A stretch of 64,000 nucleotides of DNA, taken from the NCBI GenBank assembly GCA_964461135.1, contig CAYWTB010000007.1, positions 1 to 64,000 on the forward strand, in the 5' to 3' direction. The notes beneath the pieces are model-generated. The model was not told where the DNA came from and ran no database searches. It saw nothing but the letters and a program-made list of their open reading frames with translations. How positions within the stretch are numbered: the stretch's first letter is position 1; each line of letters starts with the position of its first letter. This DNA comes from RQOF01 sp964461135 (GTDB lineage Bacteria; Calditrichota; Calditrichia; RBG-13-44-9). The position numbers and the translations under genes are program-made. Of the stretch, positions 35,824 to 44,523 are shown one piece after another.

Positions 35824-36954
35824 TTACTCGGTGGATAACTCAAACATCATGACGCGGTTATTTCCCGAATCAGCCAAATATACAATCTGACCTTCCTTGA
35901 ACGGTGTAACCGCAACACCTTTGGGATTGTTAAATTGTTTGACACCATTTCCAAAACCGAGGACGGACTGCAGTTGTTTACCGGAGGACGCTACAAAACG
36001 GTAAAAACCAGGTTGGTATTTATCTGACTCCGGATCAACGCCCGGTTTTCCGGCATCCACCAGAAATATGAAGCCGTTCCGATCAATGGCAACATCCTGA
36101 AGATTCCAGAATTGGTCATTCGCATAGATATCGGAACCGATCAGACTGGTATTGGGAGTTAGTATCGGTTGACCTTCAAACAGGGTGGTGGTTACATGCT
36201 GGAATTTATAGGCATTTTCCAGCAGGCTGGTGCGGCCGGTCTGAGTATACATGAATTCAATTGTATTCTCGCGGCTGGATACATCAAGGTACTCTTCGCG
36301 CAGAGACAGGATAGATGTAGGCAGTATGGTGGAAAAAAGGGCCGTTCCATTAACCGCAAGCGGTAACTTTCCTTTGAGGGTATGATTCGGATAAAAATCA
36401 TAGATAAAACTGAACTCCAAATAATTACTACTGGTGTCTCGCGGCTCTATCGCAGTCACATAATACTCAAATCCGTTATAAACTGAGATGCCGGTGTACT
36501 GCCGGGTAGGTTGACTGGCCTGCTGGAAGACGATGTCTGCAGGAGCACTGGCAATATCATGCTGATGGGCATAAAGGTCTATTCTATAAATTGTATTGGT
36601 CTTATTAACCACCAGTAATTGCAGGCTGTCATTCTGAGAAATCGCCACCGGATGAGGCACTTTATCCGAAATTCCCTGGATCGTTCCTCCTGCATCCATC
36701 ATGATAATCTCATTTTTATCGGTATTGCAGACATATATGAAATTGTCAACACCGTAATAGATGTCGGAGGGGTTTCTGAAGTCATATCCATGGGCATTGT
36801 CCAGAATCGGATTGATCATATTATAAACTTCATTATTGATATTGGCGTACCGGTCACTTTCTGATGGAATGGAAGGAACAGGATATTTATCATGAGAACA
36901 GTTTATCCACGAAATCAGAAAACCCAGGCATATAAAAAGAAGACGTTTTGACAT
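35824..36954 (-). CDS. secreted lipoprotein with beta-propeller (NHL-like) repeats
   Basis: The 376-residue protein has a signal ending ISWINC-SHD, a probable lipoprotein site. The mature part shows propeller repeats: PSDIYYGVDNFIYVCNTDKNEIIMMD near 80, LQDVAIDRNGFIFLVDAG near 285, and FNNPKGVAVTPFKEGQIVYLADSGNNRVMMFE at the end (the shorter LADSGNNRVMMF is diagnostic of NHL-type blades). It is the last gene of the T9SS-associated operon, 15 nt after the PorV/PorQ-like gene. Role unknown; a surface or periplasmic binding protein is plausible. Confidence 0.7.
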   Translation of the reverse strand: MSKRLLFICLGFLISWINCSHDKYPVPSIPSESDRYANINNEVYNMINPILDNAHGYDFRNPSDIYYGVDNFIYVCNTDKNEIIMMDAGGTIQGISDKVPHPVAISQNDSLQLLVVNKTNTIYRIDLYAHQHDIASAPADIVFQQASQPTRQYTGISVYNGFEYYVTAIEPRDTSSNYLEFSFIYDFYPNHTLKGKLPLAVNGTALFSTILPTSILSLREEYLDVSSRENTIEFMYTQTGRTSLLENAYKFQHVTTTLFEGQPILTPNTSLIGSDIYANDQFWNLQDVAIDRNGFIFLVDAGKPGVDPESDKYQPGFYRFVASSGKQLQSVLGFGNGVKQFNNPKGVAVTPFKEGQIVYLADSGNNRVMMFELSTE

Positions 36955-36969
36955 GAATAACTTTCCTTT

Positions 36970-37959
36970 TTAAAACATAATATTAAAGCTGAAACGATTG
37001 ACATATCCGAGACGTCCAAAGTTGGTGAATGCATAATCGACACCTACGTTCATTTTGCTCACAGGCAGTCTGACTCCAAAACCAGCAGAGAAATCTTCCT
37101 CGGCCCGTGCGGTGGCCAGCCCTCCGCGTAAGGCAAAAATGTCCCGCCACCAGTATTCCATCCCGATATTAAAATTCTCCACATTATCATTGGGATGATT
37201 CAGCTGGATAGAACCGGATAACATATGATCTTCAGATTTTATAAAATCCGCAGCTATTCCAATACGAAAGAGAATTGGCGGTGGAAATTTCTGGAAGCTG
37301 TCTTTTGTGATCACCTGGTTATCCAGATTTTTATACTGGAAACTGCCCGAAGGAGATATATCACGTCCAAAGTTTGATACGGCCACTGCAAACCGGATCG
37401 ATTCCCATCCGGTCCGGTAGTAAGTCCCAAGGTCAAACAGCAGGGCGCTCATATTCAATTCAGCCAGTGTTTCATGTAAATATTTCACGGAGAGGCCAAA
37501 ACTGAATTTATCAGTCATTTTACGGGAATAGGTAAGACTGAATAACGCATCAGAATAACTGAAATAATTACCGGTCCCGGATGGAAACAGTTCGGTGGTC
37601 TCCTCCATATCCTGGGTATGCAGATAAGTTACCGCCAGGCCCAGGCTGTTTACATCATCCAGGTGATATACCAGTCCGAGAAATTCCAGCTGAATATCTA
37701 CTACCCAACGGGTGCTGGAAACAAACACCTGGTTCTGGGAAAACTGGCTGATTCCTGCCGGATTATAATACAGAGCTTCCGCATCGTTGGCTATGGCCAC
37801 ATAAGCTTGTCCCATACCCACGGCTCTGGGCCCAATACCGATCTTTAAAAACTGGGCGGCAGATGTACCTACACGCTGTCCACCCAGGTTAGGTATCAAC
37901 TGTGAATAAGCAGCATTTGCGATTAAAATTGAAAAGACAAGATTCCATACTGCCTTCAT
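36970..37959 (-). CDS. PorV/PorQ family outer-membrane protein
   Basis: The 329-residue protein has a signal peptide (cut after AYSQ), then a membrane beta-barrel with alternating strands and a terminal FSFNIMF. The N-terminal segment SAAQFLKIGIGPRAVGMGQAYVAI and DAEALYYNPAGISQF are the signature of the PorV/PorQ family, a FadL-like barrel group associated with type IX secretion. In T9SS, PorV carries substrates to the attachment complex. Here it follows the TonB receptor by 18 nt. Whether it is a general T9SS component or specific to this operon is open. Confidence 0.85.
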   Translation of the reverse strand: MKAVWNLVFSILIANAAYSQLIPNLGGQRVGTSAAQFLKIGIGPRAVGMGQAYVAIANDAEALYYNPAGISQFSQNQVFVSSTRWVVDIQLEFLGLVYHLDDVNSLGLAVTYLHTQDMEETTELFPSGTGNYFSYSDALFSLTYSRKMTDKFSFGLSVKYLHETLAELNMSALLFDLGTYYRTGWESIRFAVAVSNFGRDISPSGSFQYKNLDNQVITKDSFQKFPPPILFRIGIAADFIKSEDHMLSGSIQLNHPNDNVENFNIGMEYWWRDIFALRGGLATARAEEDFSAGFGVRLPVSKMNVGVDYAFTNFGRLGYVNRFSFNIMF

Positions 37960-37977
37960 TTCATCTCCAAGATAAGA

Positions 37978-40848
37978 TTAAAACTCTAATGATATGCCAA
38001 ACTGAATATTTCTGGGTTCCCGGTAACGGGACGGATTAAAGGGGAATGGCCCCGATATGGGATAAAAACGATCAGGATATAGTGGATCATTCCAACTGAT
38101 AGGAGTCGGATCCCCGTATTCGTAACCTCGGCCGGTTACATTATCAATAATATCGACATTCTGGCTGTTAAATAAATTGGTAATCTCAACGGTGAAAATG
38201 TACCGCATCCCCCCCCACTCAAAAAATTTGCGGAAATTTAAATCTGCCCAGTGCCAAAATTCTCCCAGTTTGCTGTATCGCAGGCTCTGGTCTTCCGCCA
38301 GTGTATACACCGGCCGGCCATCTTCCGGCCTGAAGTAATTGAATTCTGCCGGAGTATAGCGTCGCCCTGCCATAGCGAACCAACGGAAATTCACATTCCA
38401 GTCATCAAACAGCTTGATTCCCAATGGCCTCAGGTGCTTTCCCTTTGGGATTCTTAAATTGGTCGTCAGTGATATCTGCCAGGGCCTGTCCCACTGGGCA
38501 TAAGATTCTTTGATGGGTTCTTCATCGATACTGCCCTTGGCCACCAGTAATCCCACATCCGGTGAAGACGCTTTGGTGGTTGTAATGGAATACGAACCGT
38601 TCAGGACTCCGGAGAAGTAGGGTCCGATACGCGTTCTGAATTCGCCTTCAATGCCGCGCGACCTGGCATAATCCAGATTTATATAAAAAATAGCAGATCC
38701 GATGCGGGGTACTCCCCGAATGGTGGTTGTCTGGACGTAATCAAAGATATCGGTATAATAAGCAGTTATATTAATTACATTATTATCATTAATTTTATTG
38801 CGGATACCCAGCTCATATTTCACAGATGTTTCGGGATTCAGGTTTGGATTTCCGAACTTCTGGTAAGCGGATTTAGAGCTTATACCGCTTAGTTTGGCAT
38901 ATACAAACTGCGGTTTGGGTTGTTTGGAAAAATGGCCATAATTGAAGAAAAGCATCAGATTATCGGAAACCGGATGAGACACGGCCACCCGCGGCATAAG
39001 CCGGAATTTAAAACTGTGGCCGAAAAATCTATATGTCTGATTTTTGTAATCCTGACGCATGGATGGTGTCAGAATATTGGTGGTATCTTCAATGGCCCGG
39101 TCAACAAAGTCCCCCGGCATCCAGTAATCCAGCCGGAGTCCGGTATTCAGGTAAAAACCTTCAAATTTGATATTGTCCTGGACATAGAATGCACCGTCCG
39201 CCGGATACACCCGGTAAATATCCTGAGTAGAGCCGTAACCGCCCTCCAGCCAGGGATCCACGATGTCGATCATCTGCATCTCTTTCACGGATGCCTCAAA
39301 GCCGCCCTTTACGGTATGGATCCTGCCAATATGGCTGGTGATGCTTCCCTGAAAGGTATACCATTCGATAAAATGATCGTGCCAGAATGTTGCATTTCCA
39401 TAATCATAAAATCCATCGCCCGGAATAATTCTGATCTTGGTGGGATCATTACTTGGTGTGTAATAATCCACCGGAAGTCGGGGTACATCTAGGGGTTTGT
39501 TATAGTTATACCAGGGTTGGCCATCCCAGTCCGAGCGCAAATGGGCCCAGTACTGACTTAACTGCAGGTCATAAAAAGTAGTATTATTGAGGGTCTGTTT
39601 CCATTGTAATGAAATTTTCTCATTATCATGAGTATAGGTATTAAAAATATCCAGGTTCTTGGAATATTCATAGGGAAAACCCGGACCCGGCTCCACATAT
39701 TCCAGGTTTGTCTGTAAAGACTGTTTGTTCTGATTGATAGCAATGGACCGGTTGTAAGAGAACACTAATTCTTCTGTCGGATTTAATTTCCAGTTCAGTT
39801 TAACCAACCCGGACCAGTTATTATCCTCGCGGGGTGCCAGGGTAGTGGGTGTAAGAACTCGTCTACCGAATAAATCCAGGGTGGGGGCAATGGAAGAATA
39901 GAGCTGATTGGCCGTACTGCCTGTATAATCATCCGCCACCTGGATATACGCATTGGCAAAAAAATACATTTTCCCCGGTAGCCTTAAACCGAATACCGGA
40001 AGCAGAAAATTGGATATTACTTCCGGTCCACCCAGGTTAAACTCATAAGTATCGGTATTAAAGCTCCAGGGCTGGCTGCGAAAAAGTCCCAGGTGATCAC
40101 TTTTGTATGACACATATCCCTGAAACCGGTCCGATCCCGATTTGGTTTTTACTTTAATAATCCCGGAAGTCGCCTGTCCATATTCAGCCTGGAATCCTCC
40201 GGTGATAACTTCCACCTCTTCGATGGCATTGGCACTGACGTTCAATCCGAAACCTGTACCGGACAGCGGATCCTGTACCGAAATTCCGTCCAAAAGATAC
40301 TGGGCTTCATAGGTACGACCGCCCCTGATGTGGATCTCGTCATCCTGTTTAACTACTCCCACCTGGCTGGATACCACCGTTTGGACATCCTCAAATATCT
40401 GATTGGAGATATCCTGGCTGGAAACCGAACGTGTTGTACTGGTTTCATCAAATTCAATCAGCGGTTTCTCACCGATTACCACAATTTCCTGTCCTAAAGC
40501 CAGCGAGGTGGACTCGAGATCGATGTTAACAGTAACACTTTCACCGGCCTTCACCCGAACGCCGGTCTTATGCACTACTTTATAACCGATATAGCTTATT
40601 TCCAGTGCATATTCACCGGGATTAACCTTGGGTATCACAAAAAATCCATCCGCATCAGAGGAAGATCCCAGATAGGTGCCCAGCACCACGATGTTTACAC
40701 CAATCAGAGGGTCACCCGTTTCACTGTCACGAATAATGCCCCTGAGGGTACCTTTGCCGGTCTCCTGTCCCGAAACCGGGCAGATAGAGGTCAATAAAAC
40801 AAATGTTAAAACAAGTTTAAAAAGTTTCATAGAATAAAATCCGCTCAT
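37978..40848 (-). CDS. TonB-dependent outer-membrane receptor with carboxypeptidase-regulatory-like domain
   Basis: A 956-residue protein. After the signal peptide (cut near SGQ) there is a carboxypeptidase-regulatory-like domain (about 30-115: GTLRGIIRDSETGDPLIGVN, DADGFFVIPKVNPGEYALEI). A plug follows (about 125-235: VVSSQVGVVKQDDEIHIRGG, LLDGISVQDPLSG), then a 22-strand barrel ending FGISLEF. It is not an obvious SusC; no SusD gene is adjacent. It overlaps the preceding lipoprotein gene by 4 nt (ATGA), indicating coupling, and the lipoprotein may act at the surface with it. Energy would come from ExbBD-TonB at 16902-19065. Confidence 0.9.
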   Translation of the reverse strand: MSGFYSMKLFKLVLTFVLLTSICPVSGQETGKGTLRGIIRDSETGDPLIGVNIVVLGTYLGSSSDADGFFVIPKVNPGEYALEISYIGYKVVHKTGVRVKAGESVTVNIDLESTSLALGQEIVVIGEKPLIEFDETSTTRSVSSQDISNQIFEDVQTVVSSQVGVVKQDDEIHIRGGRTYEAQYLLDGISVQDPLSGTGFGLNVSANAIEEVEVITGGFQAEYGQATSGIIKVKTKSGSDRFQGYVSYKSDHLGLFRSQPWSFNTDTYEFNLGGPEVISNFLLPVFGLRLPGKMYFFANAYIQVADDYTGSTANQLYSSIAPTLDLFGRRVLTPTTLAPREDNNWSGLVKLNWKLNPTEELVFSYNRSIAINQNKQSLQTNLEYVEPGPGFPYEYSKNLDIFNTYTHDNEKISLQWKQTLNNTTFYDLQLSQYWAHLRSDWDGQPWYNYNKPLDVPRLPVDYYTPSNDPTKIRIIPGDGFYDYGNATFWHDHFIEWYTFQGSITSHIGRIHTVKGGFEASVKEMQMIDIVDPWLEGGYGSTQDIYRVYPADGAFYVQDNIKFEGFYLNTGLRLDYWMPGDFVDRAIEDTTNILTPSMRQDYKNQTYRFFGHSFKFRLMPRVAVSHPVSDNLMLFFNYGHFSKQPKPQFVYAKLSGISSKSAYQKFGNPNLNPETSVKYELGIRNKINDNNVINITAYYTDIFDYVQTTTIRGVPRIGSAIFYINLDYARSRGIEGEFRTRIGPYFSGVLNGSYSITTTKASSPDVGLLVAKGSIDEEPIKESYAQWDRPWQISLTTNLRIPKGKHLRPLGIKLFDDWNVNFRWFAMAGRRYTPAEFNYFRPEDGRPVYTLAEDQSLRYSKLGEFWHWADLNFRKFFEWGGMRYIFTVEITNLFNSQNVDIIDNVTGRGYEYGDPTPISWNDPLYPDRFYPISGPFPFNPSRYREPRNIQFGISLEF

Positions 40849-42281
40849 TTAAAAATATCATATAAAATGATATCAAAAAAATCATCCAGATTATTATTAG
40901 CTTTTAACTGATGTAACGGAGTGGCCGAAAAAACAAAGTCAAATTCTCCGCTATTGTCATTTTTCCCCAGCAGAACAAAAAGGGGTCTGTCAGCAGGATC
41001 GGAAGGATTTGCGAAACGGTATACCGGGATAGAGGTCACCTTGGGATGAAGCGGCTTGATTCCCACAATGGTTTCCGAAACTTTCAGTACCGGAAGTGTT
41101 CGTACAGTATCACGAAAAGTCAACTGAAATAATGTATCGGGCACATAGGTATTATTCGGGAAACAGCGGTAATCTTTATTAATGATGGAGTCAACCGGTG
41201 TAAACACCAGGGGATTACCCAGACTTCCGAAGGTTTTATTAAACATGGTGCTATAGATCAGTTTGCCTCCCCGGGGTTGTCTGTTCAGGAATTGGGGTAG
41301 AGAAATTTGAGCCGTAATGAAATGTTCATTGGCTTCATCCATGATATCGGCATACCAGATGATATAATCGAACAACAAAATGGTCTGGGTAAACTGGGCA
41401 TTCAAATCCGGAAAAAGTTTCTTGATATTCCAGTAACTGTAATCTTCACCCTTAGAGACAACGATATTTTGCATCATGGATTTATAATAAAGGTCTGCAT
41501 AGCCCGTTACAGAACTCTCATCGCTGAAATCATCAATCAGTAAATAACGGCCCCTTGGTTGCTTAACATACCAGAAATCAGCCGGATCTTCCGGCATTCT
41601 CAGCGGATTACTCCTGGCACCGGCAATATCTATTGCCCGGATGGTGAAGGAATGCAGCCCTTCAACCAGACCGCTATCGGCATTCAGGGTAATAGAGCGC
41701 TGGAAACCGGCAATCCGTTTCCAGTTGAGGGTATCATCATCCATGGCATATTCAAAATAGTCGATGGTGGAATCACCGTCCAGATCGGTAACATCCCAGG
41801 CAAAGCTGGCAACCGTAAAGGTGGTATCGGGTATCCGGCTGCGCCGGGGCCATTTCATCACCGGTGCTGAATTTTTAATCGGAAATCGCTGCCGGGCAGG
41901 GGTTGGATCCTCCAATCCTGCATCATCCACCGCTTTCACCTGGAAAAAGTAAATCGTATCCACACCGGTTATTTTCAAGGGAAATACCATGGAACGGCTT
42001 TCGGTAAACATCCAGTCCGATGGCAGCGGATTTTCCCGCCAGGTATAATAAAAACCGGTCACGAAACCGTCCGGATCACGACCATCCCAATAAATTTTCT
42101 GGATGCTCTCGGTATAATTCAGGGTGTCTGCATATGATACAAAGATATCTGTATCAGGAGGGAGGTTGGAAAGTGGATTACTGATTTTCTTTTCCTCACA
42201 ATGAATGAACAGAGTGAGAGAAAGGGCCAGAATCCCCAGCATTTTTACACTTTTAATATAAATAAACTTGGTATTTTTCAT
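40845..42281 (-). CDS. lipoprotein with fibronectin/Ig-like repeats, function unknown
   Basis: The 478-residue protein has a signal ending LFIHC-EEK, a lipobox. Beta-sandwich-like repeats occupy about 45-250 (DGRDPDGFVTGFYYTWRENP, SFAWDVTDLDGDSTIDYFEYAMDD, SITLNADSGLVEGLHSFTIRA), followed by a separate C-terminal domain with KLIYSTMFNKTF and KNYDRPLFVLLG-like strands. No enzyme motif is visible. It immediately precedes and overlaps the TonB receptor gene, so a surface partner of the receptor is plausible, but it is not a recognisable SusD. Confidence 0.65.
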   Translation of the reverse strand: MKNTKFIYIKSVKMLGILALSLTLFIHCEEKKISNPLSNLPPDTDIFVSYADTLNYTESIQKIYWDGRDPDGFVTGFYYTWRENPLPSDWMFTESRSMVFPLKITGVDTIYFFQVKAVDDAGLEDPTPARQRFPIKNSAPVMKWPRRSRIPDTTFTVASFAWDVTDLDGDSTIDYFEYAMDDDTLNWKRIAGFQRSITLNADSGLVEGLHSFTIRAIDIAGARSNPLRMPEDPADFWYVKQPRGRYLLIDDFSDESSVTGYADLYYKSMMQNIVVSKGEDYSYWNIKKLFPDLNAQFTQTILLFDYIIWYADIMDEANEHFITAQISLPQFLNRQPRGGKLIYSTMFNKTFGSLGNPLVFTPVDSIINKDYRCFPNNTYVPDTLFQLTFRDTVRTLPVLKVSETIVGIKPLHPKVTSIPVYRFANPSDPADRPLFVLLGKNDNSGEFDFVFSATPLHQLKANNNLDDFFDIILYDIFK

Positions 42282-42436
42282 AAAAATTACACGGTTTACT
42301 TCGCGAAACAGCTATCCGGTCATTTATTCCTGCAAATATTTTCTCGATTCACTGGTCATTTCCGGATTACATTCAGGCAGAAGAACGGCAAGTTATCGTC
42401 TTCTGCCTGAGTAACAAATTATGCTATTTAATCAAA

Positions 42437-44446
42437 CTATTTCATGAGAATCATCTTTTTGGTGACATTCACACTACTACCCTCCAGGCGGTAGAAATAA
42501 ATACCCGATCCCATGAAGTTACCTGCTTGGTTGCGGCCATCCCACATAACCTGCTGGCTTCCTGCCTGCACCACGCCATCCAGCAGTACTTTTACCTGCT
42601 GACCAAGCAGATTATAAACCGCCAGTCTCAAAGTAGAAGTCTGGGGAACGGAGAATTTAATGGTGGTGGTGGGATTGAACGGATTGGGATAATTCTGACT
42701 CAGGGTAAATTTATCCGGTATATTCATTTCATTACCGGAACCTTTAATATCCACCACGTGGTTCACAATATCACTGTTATTGCGGGGTAGAATTTTATAA
42801 TTACTATAGCTGAAGTAATGCTCACCTATCAGTTCTTCAATGGTATCACCCATGTGAAAGGTTGTGTCCAGGTTTCCGTCAAATGCGCTGAATGCATCAT
42901 CCACTCTTACCCCGCCGGATCCGTCATCCACCGTAAATTCTCCGTAATTACCGGGAGCATCCGGAAACGGATTGGTGACGGTCAAATTAACGACCTTAAT
43001 TAGTACACTTTCATAGGCTTCGGCATTGGCGCCACCCGTAGTGATTTCACCAGTAGTGACCTGAATCGGATCGAATGCACCATAACCATTGGTCAACACT
43101 GCGAAACTGGTGATATTGGCCATACGAGTCACGTTATAGTTTTCCTGCACCGTACCCGTAATAGAGATCCAGTCACCTTTAATGGCTTTATGGGCGGGAT
43201 CGTATACCCACATTCCGTACCAGGCACTGTCCTTGGATTGGATATAATAATTATTGACCCAATCCGACGTATCGGTCATTACTACTCCTTCCAGTGTCGC
43301 TACATATCCCATGAAAGGTGAATTATCAACTGAATAACCCCAGGTATACTGTACATCCTTAATGCTTAAACCACTGTCGCGTATGATGTAACTGTAGACA
43401 TAAGTAGCTGTGTCACCCGGAATCTGGGACCTATCACCTTCATCATCTTCGGCCTGGATGAAATAACGGACATAGGAATTATTGGCCTGTACCGGGATGG
43501 TGGCCTGGAAAGTATCTCCGTTAGTTACCGTCATGGCTACTTGCTGAAATGCAACCCAATCCACACTGTAATTTAAGGTAGCAGAGGCCACCGATCCGTT
43601 ATCAACAATGGCCGCTGAGACATTGACCTGATCAGTTGAGCTGGGAACACCCGGTGAGCGTCTCACGCCTGAAATTTCTGGTGGATTGGTTAAAATTTCA
43701 ATACTGGCATCATTGCGGGGATTAATCGAAAGGTAGGGTTGATTAACATCACGGGTAAAACCGGTCAAATTAATGCGTGTGCCATTGGCTGGCCAGGGAT
43801 TCAGATGGTTATCAAATTGTGCCCTGAAATACAGGAAATAATCATCCATATAACCCGTACCCGTCCCATCATCCATTACTGCCTGGTTACTGGAGTATTC
43901 TCTATTGGTTATAGTAGCATTCTCCACCTTAACCAGCATGTTTTCCCATTGTTCGGCCACATCATAGGATTCCAGATCGGCAAAGGTTAATACTTTGGGT
44001 TCAGGAAGAGTGTTTCCACTCGAAATAATACTAACCGGAACAACCGGATCAGTCAATACTACCAGCTGAGTAAAGTGATTCAGGTACTCATCCACCCAGC
44101 CGGTAAAGTAACATTCATCACCTTCCTGCACGTAACCAAACAAAGTATTACTTTCGGCAGAATCATTTTGAATGACAAAAAAACCGGACCATGGATCCTG
44201 TGTTCCATCCGATAGATAACAGGCCCAGCGGCTGCCCACATACAATTCTCTCGGACTATGCATGACGTAACAATGCACAACCACCGTATCTCCGCGATAT
44301 AAAGATTCATCGGAAGAATCGGGATTAGGTACATACTGCAGGTCGTGAATGGAAACAGTGTCATAACTTGCTGTTTGCGTCACGCCGGTGGAATAAAACG
44401 CACCGAACGTTAAAATCACTGATAATACAATCGCTAATTTCATCAT
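42437..44446 (-). CDS. secreted multidomain protein with T9SS type A C-terminal sorting domain
   Basis: The 669-residue protein has a signal peptide (about 1-24) and several OB-fold-like segments (about 25-140, 150-255, 365-460, 470-575) recognisable by ENMLVKVENATITN and ESVLIKVVNLTVTN plus VDDGSGGVRVDD. This pattern resembles the OB-fold domains of extracellular nucleases such as YhcR, but no nuclease domain is present. A fibronectin-like piece lies at about 260-355. The tail (about 585-669) is the T9SS signal: FTLSQNYPNPFNPTTTIKF then YNLLGQQV, and IYFYRLEGSS to the final KKMILMK. It should be exported and anchored by type IX secretion. Confidence 0.85.
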   Translation of the reverse strand: MMKLAIVLSVILTFGAFYSTGVTQTASYDTVSIHDLQYVPNPDSSDESLYRGDTVVVHCYVMHSPRELYVGSRWACYLSDGTQDPWSGFFVIQNDSAESNTLFGYVQEGDECYFTGWVDEYLNHFTQLVVLTDPVVPVSIISSGNTLPEPKVLTFADLESYDVAEQWENMLVKVENATITNREYSSNQAVMDDGTGTGYMDDYFLYFRAQFDNHLNPWPANGTRINLTGFTRDVNQPYLSINPRNDASIEILTNPPEISGVRRSPGVPSSTDQVNVSAAIVDNGSVASATLNYSVDWVAFQQVAMTVTNGDTFQATIPVQANNSYVRYFIQAEDDEGDRSQIPGDTATYVYSYIIRDSGLSIKDVQYTWGYSVDNSPFMGYVATLEGVVMTDTSDWVNNYYIQSKDSAWYGMWVYDPAHKAIKGDWISITGTVQENYNVTRMANITSFAVLTNGYGAFDPIQVTTGEITTGGANAEAYESVLIKVVNLTVTNPFPDAPGNYGEFTVDDGSGGVRVDDAFSAFDGNLDTTFHMGDTIEELIGEHYFSYSNYKILPRNNSDIVNHVVDIKGSGNEMNIPDKFTLSQNYPNPFNPTTTIKFSVPQTSTLRLAVYNLLGQQVKVLLDGVVQAGSQQVMWDGRNQAGNFMGSGIYFYRLEGSSVNVTKKMILMK

Positions 44447-44523
44447 AAAATCCTCCTTAAATAAAAAGTATGAATTAAGAAACAGAAACTACCCGCTTTT
44501 ATTTGTTTTGGGACGTATTCTGA

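Noticed and set aside
38920..39492. 190-codon plus-strand frame inside the TonB receptor gene
   Set aside because: Antisense shadow of a conserved barrel-coding sequence with no independent support.
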